Shown one piece after another: positions 24,901 through 39,524 of a stretch of DNA of 64,000 bases. Position 1 is the first letter of the stretch. Every line of letters begins with the position of its first letter. The translations under genes were made by a program, and so were the position numbers. A model generated the notes under the pieces. That model did no database searches. It was not told the DNA's origin and saw only the letters and a list, made by a program, of their open reading frames with translations. The stretch covers positions 4,339,814 to 4,403,813 of the forward strand of contig NC_034420.1 in the NCBI RefSeq assembly GCF_002078875.1, given 5' to 3'. The DNA comes from Numida meleagris. Its lineage: Eukaryota; Chordata; Aves; Galliformes; Numididae.

Positions 24901-26549
24901 AGCCTGAAAATGTTCACAGTGACATAAGAATAATTATACTGTAATTTCCAATTCACTGTGAGTCTGGAGTCAGGTGCAATAGAAAGTCATCTCTGAAGCT
25001 ATTACAGCAATACTTCGGATTTTATGTAATCCAGTTAGCTAGCACACAGAGCTGTTTTCCATGGGTGTAAAAGAAATGCTAGTCACAGGTGCTTTAATGC
25101 CGTGCGTTATTTTGATCGTTTCAGAAACTTCATAGAATATATTATGTAGTGTCCAAAACCTTCTGAAAACTAATTACTGCACCTCAAATCATTAAAAAAA
25201 TATTCGAGAAAGTGTCTCAAAATAAATTGCTAAAGGTAACTGCATCAGAGAGGAGATAAGACAGAAGATAAAGATCGGTACGATGCTCTTCTGCTGGTAT
25301 TCAGGATGAGAGCGTTTTTTCAGAATTATTTACAGTATTACCCTGTCAGACCAAACAAAGCAGAAAAATAGTAATTAAATACCATTTCTTCTTTACACTG
25401 AACCATCTGGTAATCAAATGGTGGAACTAAACAGCAATGCATACAAACCATCAAAACATGAAGACACAGTGAGACCAGTACGTGCAAGGTCCCTGGAGGA
25501 GCTCCCTGGGACAGCTCAGTCCCACACCCTGGGGAAGGCAGAGCTGCATGCTCTCTGAACACCTCAGTGCGCTGTAGAACAGGGAAGAATAACTTGTGTA
25601 CACTGTATGGAAAAAGCAGGAGAGCAGTGCAAAAAGCTGTAGTAAACAACACTGAATATACAAAACATATATTGAATTGAATTGGACTTCAATAGGTTGT
25701 TTCAATTTTTAGAAGCAAGTAAAATACATATGACTACAAGTAAGAAGCAAACTCTCGCCTCCTGCAGGGAGTTGCAAGCTTTGTGCGGCTGGCATGTCTT
25801 CTACAAGCACAGGAACGTGATTCTAGCTCTGTTAGTTGGTGCAGGACAAAAATGAAAGTCATAAACCATTGGAGAAAGAAGTCCCATAGGAGTTGTCTGG
25901 CTTTTCAAAGTACCGGGGAGTTTAGCTACCACAGACAACGGGCTCAGTTACTCAGAAGATGAAAACATGGGTTAATGAATACCAATGAAGGGTGTAGTGA
26001 GATAGTGTATGAAAACCTTCACGCAATTTATCAGCAGCTCATCAGCAAATAAGACAACTTACTAAGCCAGCAGTTCATATGAAAGCACTACCCCTACCTC
26101 TTCAGCATGAAAAAATGGGATTTCAAACCAGAAGAGACCACTTAATCATACTGGTGGACACCTAACACTAGCGTGGTGCCACATTACTAGGACAAACAGG
26201 GTGCTTGGAAGCTGGAACATCTTTTGGCAATGCTGCCAGTCTCCAGTGTCAAGAGGACAGCACATACCAGGGTTCCACCTATTCTCTATAGACATATGGT
26301 TTTTAAAAGCTTCTTCATCCTAGGAACTCAGAATAACATCTTTTACCTGTCTGTCTTTGCATCAAGGCCATGGTTTTACTTGTCTGAGAAGAACAGAAAT
26401 GCAAACAGACTCAAGTAAAGAGCCACAGAAATTATTATTAGTAATTATTAATTGAGTAATGAGAGAACAGATTCAATTTTCTATTTAAGATATAACAATA
26501 CCTATGTTGATTGAATTACGTACTATATATACAGAAGTATTCTATATCT

Positions 26550-26582
26550 ATAGATAGATAAATAAATAGATAGATAGATAAC
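26550..26582. repeat. TAGA/TAAA tetranucleotide microsatellite
   Basis: TAGATAGATAAATAAATAGATAGATAGATA: a GATA-type tetramer interrupted by two TAAA units in the middle. Confidence 0.92.
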
Positions 26583-26733
26583 ATATACTAGTTTCTGAGA
26601 CCATTACAGTTCAAAGTGGAGCTGAGTACTGTGAAAAGAAAAGCAGTTCTTGGGAGCAGTGCTGCATTCACAATAATGAAGAATTTACAAACAGAATGTA
26701 TGTATTTACAAAAAGAAGACGACTGTAATTCTT

Positions 26734-26780
26734 TATCCAATAAAAGTCATAGGACTAATAATATCCAATAAAAGTCATAG
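26734..26780. repeat. Tandem duplication, 19-base copies with a 28-base period
   Basis: TATCCAATAAAAGTCATAG occurs at 26734-26752 and identically at 26762-26780. The 9-base spacer is GACTAATAA. It is a local duplication inside the intron. Confidence 0.95.
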
Positions 26781-27510
26781 ACACTAGATAGATACCAGGA
26801 TTTTAGTTTGGCCAAAACCTCTAGATAAAAATCTTCAAGCTTGCAAAAAATGGCTAACAGCTTTATCACGGGATAACAATTCATCAAAATCTATGTTTGA
26901 AATCTCTGCTCAAAAGTGTGTGTGAATTGCTTAAATTCCTTGGACAGAGGAGCTCCATGGCAGGTAAAGCCATAATGTGAGATACGAGTTTCAGAAAATA
27001 CAGAGACCCAGGACAAAACTTTTTGACACGGACATTAACCTCGGAAACCATGACAGAGAAGAAAAGGAGATAAGGAAAACTGTGCAGTAAGTGAAGGAAG
27101 TCTGCTGCTTTGAGGCACTGGGGCAAGTCAGAAGTCAGCAGGAATGAAGGAAAAATACACTAAACAGCTGTTTCCTGTGAGATCTTATAGTAGCTTGATA
27201 ACAGTCTCCCACATTAGAAGGAGGCTTCCAGATGTCTATATGTTTAGGTTGTATGTAGATCAGCAGATAATTTGGCACAATGTAAGAAGACTTATGATGA
27301 GAGCAGAAGATCCTAGAACACCTCTTCTCCAGTATATTCTGTTTGGATGCTGTTGGACTGGATTTGGTTCACCTGGATCAGGAGTCCCCACCACCCATGT
27401 GGTTTGAAGCAGCCTAAAGGACCAGTTACTGCTTGCAGCTCTCATGTCCCCATTAGAAGCAAAACGGTTGCATCAAAGATTCTCATCAATTTTCCCTGGA
27501 AGGAATCTTG

Positions 27511-27540
27511 TTTCAGGGAAACGCCGAGGTTTCCCTGAAA
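27511..27540. repeat. Perfect 12-base inverted repeat (hairpin-capable)
   Basis: TTTCAGGGAAAC at 27511-27522 and its exact reverse complement GTTTCCCTGAAA at 27529-27540, separated by the six bases GCCGAG. This makes a 12-bp stem with a 6-nt loop. The flanks (G and G) do not extend the pairing. Confidence 0.95.
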
Positions 27541-29308
27541 GCCATCCCATCCCTCCACAAGCTGGGCAGCCAAAGAGGTCCCTTCAAAACTGCTCCACAA
27601 AGCACCACACTGCCAAGCTCAAGTCTTGTTCAGATGTCATTCCTTACATTTTGTTACTAATCTATCTGTTAATCTGTATTTCACATACGGAAAATTCACA
27701 AGAATAGTAAATATTACCCACTAAGAAAGATTAATATTTTGATTCATTTTGTTTTCAAGTGAATGAGGTATTTACTGGCTGTTCCAGTCTGCGATTAGTA
27801 AACATCCTTAAAAATGCTTAAAAGAACAGCTTAAGCTACAGTATTACTTTCATATGTGGGCTGTCAGCTGGGCAAGACACTAAAAATTTAGCAGATATTA
27901 AGCTGCAATTCTGTATTTGAAAAATCCAGTGAGGTTGTTTTGGTTTAATATCAAAACTATGACACAGAATGACAGCACAGTCTTCCTACTTCTAAATTGA
28001 TACGCAAGAAAGAAGTGTGTCATGTTAAGTCCTTGAAGCTATCTACAGAGATGTGTTCAACATTTAGGCTTTTCTGCATGACCATTTATCAAGTACATTT
28101 TAAAAGGAATGTTCAGATACACAAAAGCCAAACTTAAGAAATTACAAAATAAGATACTTTTTTCTCCTAAATATCTCCAGTATTTTAAGTGAAAGTTATC
28201 GTCCTGTTATTTAACATATAATAATACTAAATATATTTAACATTTAATTAGTAAATTAGAGCTATCAACAGTTTTTGGTCGTGAGACAATTATTAGGTAT
28301 CTCCACTTTACCCAGAAAGAAAGAAATAAAAACAAATTTAAAAAAATAATCTCATCTAGCAGAAGGACTGCCATTAGATATCTGTGACTGCCTATGACAA
28401 TAGCAGCATATTCTTAAAAAATTTGCTTTAAATTAAGATTAATTAAGATTCATTCATTTTTACTACTTGTCTTGCTCTTTGCATGTGTGAAAGGTTTTCA
28501 TTTACACTCATTTATCATCTCAGGCAACTTCACTGATAAGGAAATTTATTCTGACAAAAAAATCAGACTGTGTCTTGAGAAGGTTATCGCTGATGTTGCT
28601 ACACGCATATGGCATCTAGATCAGGAATAAGCATGATCTCTAATAAAATATAACTCTCAAATATTGTGATTATCTCTGACATATTCACAAAGGCAGATGG
28701 ATGTCCAGGTAGCAAAGATCTTAGTTGAAAACAGTACTTTTGTATGATATATTCACAAATGTGGGAAGGCAGAAGAAGCGTTGAAATGAAAAGTAAAGCA
28801 TGAGTTTAAAAGACATCTTAGAAACCCAAAATCATGGTTAAAAGTTTAAAATCTGGAACCCAGTTCTTAACTCTCAAAACTGCTCTTAGTGAATGTTACA
28901 CGTGCTGAACTTATCACTACTAACAACCACAACATAAAAATAATGATAATAGTGTTCTTTATGACATCGGACTTTTTCTTTTAAAGAGCTTCTTACATAA
29001 AGCCTCATAAGGTAAGGATACGAGCAGAATTTGAAGGAACATAAACTGAAGCATAGAGAGTGATGAAGTGATACTGAATCGTGTGACCAAACCCTAGAGC
29101 CCTGGTTCCAACTTGGTCTCATCCCCACCCAAGCAGGCCTTCCCTGTCTGGCACATTCATTTCTCCAGTCATAACAAAGTAAAACAGAAGAAAACTAATT
29201 CCACTGGGTGCTAATGGAAAGTAACATGTTTAAATTTAACTATTATTTCAAATACTTATTTTCTCATGTGGATTGTTTAACTCATATATTCCAGTAAGGA
29301 GAAAAAAA

Positions 29309-29340
29309 ATCATAGAATGTCCTGGGTTGGAAGAGATCTT
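29309..29340 (-). mobile_element. Very short CR1 3' tail remnant, minus orientation
   Basis: ATCATAGAATGTCCTGGGTT followed by GGAAGAGATC matches the complement of the extreme CR1 3' end (TTCCAAC...ATTCTATGAT). Similarity stops after about 32 bases. Severe 5' truncation is common for CR1, but a match this short is less certain than the longer copies. Confidence 0.6.
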
Positions 29341-32300
29341 ACAGAATCAGAGAACGGCAATTTTTACATTGTACACAGATCCACTAATATATTATGCTTC
29401 TGCAGAACCTTACAGGTAGCTGTTAAAAAAAGCTAGGAACACCACAAAAACCATAGTTGATCGTAAGTTTTCCAAACGATACGTAACAAAAATCCTACCC
29501 ACTGGAGAGGAATATATTTGTAAGCTAATGTCTAATTAGTACATTTTGACAAAAATGTAAGAGCAAAAGCTATCCTCTGCAGGGCTTGAGAGTCTATCAT
29601 CATTAAAGCTTAAAGACTGTTCCATGCATATTTTCAGAAGGAAGTAGTCTGTAACAAAACTCAAAGTACACATCTGTGCAGGATTCTGATAGACATCTTG
29701 ATATGGTTACACTACTTCAATTTACTTGCATATTGTCTGGTGCCAGCTCAGGGAAACACGGCAAGCTGTGCAATGAAGGGAGGGGAAGTGTTGCAGTACG
29801 GTGTCTTTATATTAACTGAGCTCTAAATTTATGAAACACTCAAGAAAAAAATTATTAAATTATTCATCAGCGATAAGACAATTAAGAAGCAAACTAAAGG
29901 GGAAAGTGGAAGCTTGGTCCTGAGGGAGAACAGCTGGTCCTCTCATTAAAAGTATGTTTTGGCAGCAAAATACCCCCCGAACAGAGGGAACCTGCTGCTA
30001 AAGCAGCCTCAGAGTCAAATGTAGGAGCAACTGACAAAGAAAGGCTTGTGCGAACAGTAAGGTGGGTGTATGCTGGGTATAACCATGGCTGGTGTGAGCT
30101 ACGCTTCCCCAGAGTATGGCAAAAAAAGGTGCTGGGATGTAGTTGCACTCAGGAGCCACAGCTTTAGACAGTACCACCATTAGCCACTGGGCAGCTTTGT
30201 GCTGCTGTGCCAAGCTGCACTGAAGTGAGCTTAAGAGTCACGGAAAGGTCTCACTCACGGCAGCCCTTACCACACGCTGAATGCAGCGGTGAGGATGGCA
30301 GCTGAAGCCCTGAACCACTCCTGTGTCCTGTTTCAGATCTCACAGTGGGCAACAACCCGTGGTCAGGAGTGGCACTTCAAATCTGTGCTGCGACCGTGTG
30401 TGTGTCACTGGAAAAGAAGGGGCATAGCATGAAGGTAATCGCATAGGAAGCCATTCAGAATTGGAAGAGAGACGGAAAACAGGAAAGGGAAGAGAAAGGC
30501 AGCAAGTTGGTGCAATGACTGAATGGAGTGAAACAGCACGCACACAAATACAGCAGCATGCTGCCCTAGCAGGCTGGTTTATAATGTCAGAGCTCTGAGG
30601 GTGTCTGAAAAAGTCCTCATTAAATACCATAATATTTTGATGGCATAGAAATGCAAAATTGGATACTTCATCTTCATCCTGTTCACTCTTGCTTCTCTGA
30701 TAGATAAAAGAAATTTCCTCTTTAACTGCAATCCCCTCCATTCACATATTTGCCCATATACATGGAGTATCATTACAGCTAGAAGTAGAAAAACACAATA
30801 GTTCTTTTTCCTAATCCAATAATTCTGCTTAAAATGGTTACTTGAATTCCTTCCAAAGACTCAAACATATTCCAGATCAGGTAGGAATTCAGACATCCTT
30901 ATATAGCGTAGCCTCAGCCTGTTTCAAAACCTGATATAACATAAAGAATACATTAAATTAAATTCCATTTAAAACTCTGATCTTTCTATACCTGTTTGTT
31001 CACTTGGGCCAGTGGGCAAAATAAACATTTTAGCCTTTCCTACTGCTCCAGATATGTCACACTGAAGTGCATTTTGCATAAAAAGACATGGCACGCTACT
31101 AGCTTTGTAACAGTTTCAGGGCCTCAGTTATGAATACTTCAGACGACGCTCTAGACAGGAACTCAAATGATGCAGATTCCTGCTCTTCAGATGAACAGCA
31201 GAGAGATTTACAGATTCAGTTTGAATCTGTACTATATTAATTTACATTGGCTGATCAAAGAAAATGGAAGCAAAGACAAGGTAGATTTCTAAAATGATGG
31301 GATATATGCATACCAAGTTAACAATTTATTAGACACACACAGTCTCTTGGGCATGTACATGTATTGAGTGTTCTGGAGTACACAGTGCAACACCCTGCTA
31401 CACAAAGATGATTCCTACTAGCTCAGGAGAAAGCACTGAAGGGCACAAGCAAAGCAGTGAGGGGGCCCTGAGCTGGGCTGCCAGCAGAGCCCTATGTGGA
31501 GCAGCAGGTGCAGGCACAGCCCGGGGGCTCTGGGCAACATCAGGTGGCCCAGAACCACAGAGGCAATGAGGGAAGATGAGGTGGAAGCAGCAGTGCCAGG
31601 AGGAGAAGGCAAAGAACATGACAGAGGAGATGCTGCCTCTGGGGTGCAGAACCCCTCACCTTCCTGGGCTGAGAGTGAGCAACAGTGTTGGGAACCATCA
31701 GAACACAGCAGCTAGGTTAAAAAAGAAAGAAAATAGAGAGGTTGGGGAGCTCCTCCAAGACACTTCAGGCAGAACTCAGGGTAAACTAAAAAAGAGGGAA
31801 CAACGAGGAGGGCTGGCAAGAGTGGGACAAGGGAATTGCTTGGGAAAGAGGAACGCAGCATTGACCAGGGTATGCCAGCTTCATACTGCTACGTGTCTGC
31901 ACAGCTATCCATCTACATCACATCCAGCTATGTCACGACTTAAGGCATATCTCTACTTGTGATTACTTGTAAATACACACTACTACGCACCAAACTGCTG
32001 TGGCAGTGGCAGTGCAAGAGTGGGTGGCCAGGCCTCAGGGCACGTTCCCCTTGGGGAGGTGCAGCCAGCAGGACACAGCTGCGATGCTGCCCGGCAGAAT
32101 GCGCGCCTCTCTCTTAGGCCTCATGACACCATCTTGGTTCCAAGTTCACAGATGTTACTGGGAAGTCCTGTGCCACTCACATCCTAAATGTCAGTATCAT
32201 TTCTGAGGGTTTTAAAAACAGCAAACCAATAGGTATGACCCTGTAGCACAGTAAGTTAACAGAAGATATTTTCCTATGCACTTAATTATTTTTCAACACT

Positions 32301-35300
32301 ACAGCGTTTTCAATCCTAAATTGTTTTGCTTTTTCGAGGAGTTGGTTTTACAAAAATGCTTCTGCTAATGAAAAAAACGATGACGACGACCTGTGGTCTT
32401 AAGCCACATTAAAGAAATTGTTTTAATCCTGTCACCTAAACACACTGTTTGAAGTGTCAGCCTCAGCCAGAGCAAAACCATTAAAGGAATTATGTCAGCT
32501 CCAACACTTCACGATGCCTACCCCATTCAAAGCAAGCAATGACAAGACAAAAATGATGTTTCCACATTTCTATACTTTTCAAAAAAAATAGATTGCTACT
32601 TCCTAGGGTAACATAAAGAGATCTGTCTCTTCACGCATTAACAATTAATACGGATCCTGCTTATAGACATCTGTAATGCTTTGGGCTGTATTTATGGCGT
32701 GATAACTGTGTCATTTTGAGACAGCGCACCAAGATGATAGAAAGACATAACTGAACTGTTCACTCTTGCTCCTATCTAAGGGACAACACTGTTATCTTGT
32801 TACAAAATACTGCCCCAAGCAATAAAAAGTTTCATAAATCTTTTTCTACCAGCGTTGTCAGCTTCTATTTTTGCCTGTGGCTGAATGTGATTATCATCTG
32901 TTTTCACCCTAGAAGAAAACAAAGTGATCTAGAATATAATGACTGGGGAACATTTTGGAGCCCTCCTGAGCTGCAGGATGCTTCCAGCTGCTAGCGTAGC
33001 TGATAACGGACTTAATAGAGCTAATGATTTCTAATACCACTAACACAAGGCTATTTTCACAGTGGGTAAATAATGACTCTTTTGTTTTGGAAATAGTTAA
33101 GAAGTCATGTAGATGTTTGATAAGTACACAATACTGTATAAATGGAGCAATGTTTGGGTAACTAATGGCGGATTACACTATAGCTAGAAAATAATATACA
33201 TTTCTGTTTCCTTTTAAAGAACTTAAGAAGTTTATAACCCTGGTAACACCACTGTGACAGCGAGGAGATTTCACTGTAAACAATTAAAAGTAATGTCTTA
33301 ATCCAAGCATAAAAAGTCATCCATTTGTTTCAGTGTACTGCATCTTTGTTTTTATGCTAGTAATTAATATTACTAGTCTTTACCAGAGATAAAATAAAAA
33401 GTAATTGGATAGTAAAAGAAATTTTCCTAGGGGTTAAACATAAAAAACGCATGGATGAGACAAATGATGAATGCTGTGTATGCCTACAGTATTTTACGTC
33501 GTCATGACTGCATGTTTCTGATGAGCACTCTTTGCCTGGCTTGCTCCTCTCCCACGTGAGAGCAGGTAACCCATGTCCCCATTCAAAGGCCGTATCTCCA
33601 CTGGGAGAGCCCCACTCCACGGGCTGGAGTCTTCCAGCTCTTTGTTTCTGTGAAATCATAAACAAAACTTTTCTACGATATCCTTCCCTCTCCAGAAATT
33701 ACATACCCTTATATGCTGCATATACATATAGTCCATTTTCCTTACAGAACCTTGAGCATGGTTTCGTATTGCAGCTATTACAGGGACTGCTGGGACCTCT
33801 GTGCCAGCTCTCAGCAGCAGCCAGCAAGGGCGGTGACATGTACCCTTCCTGCCCCACATCTGCCCCACGCCCCAGCACGGCTGGGCAGGGAAGGGCACAG
33901 GCTGGCTCAGGGCTGTCACCTGCACCCTGTGCCAGGTGGGAGCAGCCTCCCCTCTCTCAAACTGGTTTTAAAGCCAGACTTGCTGGGAAACTCAGAGTAG
34001 TTGAGAGCATGGCCATTAGCAAGGAGTTTTGCTGTCCTGTGAGTTGTCAGAGTTGTGTCCACTAACAAATGGCATTCATTAAACAGGAGTGTGTTCTAGC
34101 ATGCTCTGTGTTCCTGCATCACCCAAAACTGGCGGCACCAAGCTGCTTACAACACAAATTTCTCAACAAGCAGAAAGAAGATTAAATGTATTTTTCGCTA
34201 AGTAAAATATAGACCAAATAATTCAAGCTATATAGAGCTCCTTGAGTTGAAATGAAAGAAGTGAAAGTATTTGATTATAGTCCAAACAGATCTATAAATA
34301 ATATAAAGTAACAAGGCAACATCCACCCACTTAAGTTTCACAGATTTTAGAGAAGCATATGATAACCCCTATTGTGATTCATTTTCACATATCTTGAAAT
34401 ATTACAGATAGCAAGCAAAAATATTAAGTTAACCAAACTGTATTTCAAGGCAGAATTTTTACAGTTAAGCTAAATGCAAACTTAAGCAAAGAGTCTAATA
34501 CAGCTGCTGGTGTCAAACTGAGAATGCAATCTCTTCTCTTGTTTGTCACTGCCATCGTTTCATTATGACAAGAAACTGCAGACTGGAACAACAGAAGTAT
34601 TTCACGGTCTAAGTATTAAAGGTAGATTTTGTTTGTGCTGGTGAGACAGCAGTTCTAAGTAACAGGTCAAACATACAGGGGACACCACGAGATTGTTCCA
34701 CATCACAAACAAATCAGGTTAAATATCACCAAAAATAGATCTAGCAGGAACTCTAGGTTCCAAATCAAGTTTTGTATCAGAAGTCCAAGAAATACAGGGT
34801 TTGTAAATTCTTGTACTTGAGAGACAGTAACAAGCCAATGCACATAATCGGAAGGAAACAGTATCATGATCAGTGTGAGTGCTGCATTCACCAACCTGAC
34901 TGCCTTGCTCAGATGTCAGTCTCCCTTCATATGCACACATGGAAACAGGAAAGCCACCGGATGCAGTTACTTATGTACTCTAAATGCTAATGCCTTCAGA
35001 CAACATTAGGTATTATACAGTTTACTAAATACTAAGGTCCAAAATTCAGCAGCTTTTTTTCTTCTTTAGATAGCATTCAGTGCGTGACAGAAATTCAGGA
35101 TGCATCAAAATGAAGCCAAGGCATACAACATAGCTGCCGTACCACTAGCATGTCGTAGGGCCTATACATTCTTAAAACCAAAAACTTTGAGCAAGGTTGA
35201 GAACAAGATGGCTAAGCTGCTCAAAGAATAAGAACCCTGGACTGTCTAAATAAAATAAGCAATAATATCATAGGGCAGAGATTCTTCACATGCTTTAATG

Positions 35301-38300
35301 CATAAAAATTGAAAAAGTGAGAACTCTGGAGATCAGGGAGCTCTTCTGTACCAATATAGGAGATGTAGTGTCAACTAAAATTAGATTTAAGCCTGTAGAT
35401 TTGCTATTTACGATAGGGACAGACGGCTGAAAGAAAGAAGCAATAACAGGACAGGAAATAAAATGTAGTCATTATTTAGAAAATGTTTATGAAATTGAGA
35501 GAATTCAAATAGAGTACTGAACAGAGAAGGTCTTGAGAACTGAGGCAACGTAAAGGGAACAAATATTGCTAAGTCCAAAATCTATCTCATTGTTAAAAAT
35601 AATTAGAATAAAATATATTGTGAGGTCCTTCAAAAGGAATTAAAGGTAGATAACACGTGGTGGGACAGGAGATGGAATTCAGCGTTAACAAATTCGGTCT
35701 CAAAATTCTTCCAGTAACTGTTGATTCTAAACTACCTAGATGAATGCCAACAAGAAAAAGGGGTAGAGGGGAGAATTTTTGTAAACAATCTGTATTATAA
35801 ATACAGTTTATGCCTGGACATACATTGCATAAATAGAGTTGGAGCTTCCTGTTCACTGCAACTACTTTGCAAGAATATATTCTTTTTACTCATGAGCCAA
35901 GCCTGTCATTGGTTTATTTGCTCGAATGAATGGCAGCATGAACTGAGTAAAATAAATGATACACAATAATGCACTGTCTTCACTCTCACAGTGCTTTTTA
36001 ATGCTTCACTGTTAGAAGTGACACTCTTTTGCCCTTTTTTTTCCCTTTTTTTTTCAGTAATTCACATGATCCATAGTAGCTAGTTCAGATGCAAGTATAA
36101 GATATTCACTCTTCAGATATTGTTACGGATATGCACCAGATATGGATGCATGTGACTTTCTAACTTCAGTTAAAAGCAAAAGGAAACAAAGCTGCTGGTC
36201 AAGGAGATGTCACATACTAAACCAGAATAAGGCATCTCTAGGTCATAAATTAAAAAGCTACAGTGCTACAGGCATTCTTTATTCACATTTGATAAGACAG
36301 ACATGATGTCTGCCACAGTTTTTAGATGGACGTGGAAAAAAAAAAGAATCTCATGATTCATAAAGGCTAGAAATAGTCCACCACTTATTTGTGGTCCCTG
36401 AACTATCTATCTGGCACATCACTGTCAGGTTTCTGTGGGCATCCTGCTGGGTTGCTTTCAATCCCATACCACAGAACAGGAGACGGCTGAAGAAGGAAAA
36501 TCTATTTCCTTTTTATTCTTCCTTCTAGACACTATGTACTTCTCCAAACGGCAGTTATTTTCTTAAAGTAAAAACAACAATAGTCAATATGTGAAAAGAA
36601 AAAAATGGGAAGAAAATGTAAGCGGGAAATGCTGTCACCAACAAGGATGCCATAGTGGAGAAAATGCACAAAACGTATTCCTCTACTTTGATGTTTCACA
36701 GGTTGGAGCTACCAGAGCCGAATGAGGCAGCGGAATATTACCTTCGTTTACCTTCACATGTACATATATACACACATAGATAAATACATATTGCTGCCAT
36801 TGCTAAGTAACTTAATAAAGAGTTTAAATTCACAGTGCACTTCCTTGTGACATTTCTCCTGTTTCTCTATCAAATTCTGTCACAGAGCTTTTCACTAATA
36901 AACATATTCATCAGTTCCTACTGAGCTGGTGACTGCTGTCTGCAATCAGTCAGCATTTATCCCTGGATGTGCATGAACACAAAGCCATTTCCCATCCCCA
37001 CCCTATTCCTCAGACTTTCCTCCTGAGAATGCATTGCATGGACACCATCACGTTTTGTAACAAATGGCAAACTCATGGTGCATGAAATTCACCCCAAGCA
37101 AAACAGAAGTGCCACTGAGGCCTTTGCAGGCTGCAGGCCGAGTCACAGAGGGCAACACGCACATGTAGAGAAAGGACTGGGCAGGATCCCAGGTACCACG
37201 CCTCTGTATCACTCCTTATTTCATTATCTCCCCATTTTCAGCCTTCACACCTAAACTGATCTATTGAGCATTGCAGAACACTTTTTACATGACTGCTCCC
37301 TGCTCCGCTATTCTGATTGCTCTCATTATTCCTTCTTTCCACAGAGAGACATTCATTGCTCAGTATGTAAATCTCACTCGTTTCAAGCCTTTGCTTACAG
37401 CTCCAGATCTGTCAGTAGACACATATTAAGACATTTTTTATCTACAGAACTGCTTCTGTAGTTTTGGGGAAGGAATTGAACACAAACAGCTGAAATGATT
37501 TCTAGTAAGCTAACAATCCACAGGAAACAATTTAGCAGCTACGTAAAGCTCCAGAGCTTCCCAAGGCCTCTGGAAATCCCAGTGTTTCTTGCCTAACTCT
37601 CATTTCACTATTTTAGAAATCTACAAAAAAAACAATCTTGCTTACCAACTCAGCCATGCCTGTAATACAAACAGAAAGAAGAGCACATCCTAGAGATGTA
37701 GGGCAGCACCCTTTGGACTTTACTTAGCCCCGGACCAGGAGTAAAGAATTATTTCTCTAAACCACAATGTGCTTCCATTCTGCGCCTTCCTATCTATTGC
37801 CATGATATTCTTCCATGTAAATCAGATTTATTTATTCATAGGCACTGGCACACCGTTACTTTCGTCAAAATCGGTCTTGTGCATGCAGTCATCTCTGCGT
37901 TCCTGTAAACTAACTGGAAAAGCAATTAAGATTCCCCAGCAATTCAGACGGGAAGGGGGAAACCATCGCAGTGTTGCTAACACAATCTCTGAAGGCGTAC
38001 GCTAGTGCAAAATGACTGCATCTCTGTGTAGAGGGAGATAAGAGAAGTGACACAGATTAAAACAAATTGTTGATCCATACCAGAGAGGAGCTAGGCAAAC
38101 AATAGCAGTAAAAGCATAAATGTCAATTTGGGATGATAAAGGATACAATCTAAATGTAATATGAGAGGCCTCCAGACAAAAGGAAGAAACCGAAATTACA
38201 CATTACTAAGGTACCAGATGCAATCAGCAAACACATACGTAAACACAGACATGAATATGCATATGGCAAAATCCAGATCACAGGGTTGATTGCACAATAA

Positions 38301-39472
38301 ACTACATTTTATATTAAAATACCTATTAATCTCCAAAAAGTTTGACTGCAAGATTTGAAGAAACAAATCGTATTTATAGTCATGGTGATTTTGTTTCAAT
38401 TTGGAGCAATCTGCAAGTACCTCAGCGTGCCTTCCCCTCCATCCTGCATTTGCACCTTGAGGGTGCGACTGTCCTTAAACGCTGACACCAGTGCCAGGAG
38501 ATCCTTTCCTGCACGAAGCTGGCTTCACCTTCTGGAAAGAGCTGTCAAAAGGTTTCTCTAATTGCTTTCAGCATTATCTCTTCTCTTCCCTTAACATGTT
38601 CTTGTGTCCTATACCAGTTTGCCAAATCAATTAAGGTTTCAAAGCTCATTTAAATCATCTTATGCTTATTCTAGTCTAGACATTGGTAACAAAATCAAAG
38701 AGTTTCATCCAAACTATGACCTGAAAACTAGTCAGTTGCACACAGCTGTTAAAAGACCTACCCAAAATTCAAGTGAGGTCCGTATCAGTCATCCTAGATA
38801 GCAATACTGCTATGCTCTACCTGAGAGCACAGAATGACCCTAAACTATCTGGTTATGAGAACGCATGACAACTGGAAAAGTTATATTTAACTTGATAAAA
38901 GAAGTTCACAAATAGGAGTGAACTACCCTGCCAAAAGCAAAATTGTAGTCATCGCTGTCTTTCTGCAATTGCATGCTACTGCAACCAATGGGAGGAGGGC
39001 AGACAAACCACCCATGGGGGTGGGAGGACAGCTCTGCCCCTGGGCACATGTGGGGCTGCCACGGAGCCTCTGGGCTCAGGGGGCAGGCAGGGCTCCAGCC
39101 TGCAGGGCACAGCACCAACCCCAGAAAGGAGCAAGCTGACTGCAGGGACAACCTCTTCTGACAACGAGCAAGCTTCTACATGCTTGGTCTTTTTATGACT
39201 GCGTGTGCTACCTTCCTTCTGCCCTTATTTTTGTAAAATAGACAGTTACTAACGCTGAAGTGAGTGAACGTGGCAGCTTCGGATGGTGAGCAGCAACTGC
39301 AGCTGCTACACCAAACCCCACTCAGCCATTCATTTCTTTGAGGTTATCCTTATTATTTCTCATCACAGTAATATGAAATATGTGCACACATTGATGGAAA
39401 ACAGACTTCACGATTTCTGTCAGATGTGCACTATTTGTTATAAGTTTGAATTTTTATTTGGTGTTTCCTGAG

Positions 39473-39524
39473 CTGCTTTGTTAGCAATTGAGTTGATCTC
39501 AATTTTACATTGACAACAAAGCAG
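39473..39524. repeat. Two-tier inverted repeat (52-base hairpin)
   Basis: The outer arms CTGCTTTGTT (39473-39482) and AACAAAGCAG (39515-39524) pair over 10 bp. The inner arms AATTGAG (39486-39492) and CTCAATT (39498-39504) pair over 7 bp around a TTGAT loop. The internal loop is asymmetric, AGC against ten bases. The hairpin is short for a microRNA precursor; it may be a chance structure or the remnant of a small inverted-repeat element. Confidence 0.9.

Noticed and set aside
33532..34065. Longest open frame in the window (177 codons, plus strand)
   Set aside because: Lies in a GC-richer intronic patch. Composition is Pro/Ser/Gln-rich and low in information, there are overlapping frames on both strands, and no recognisable domain or splice context.
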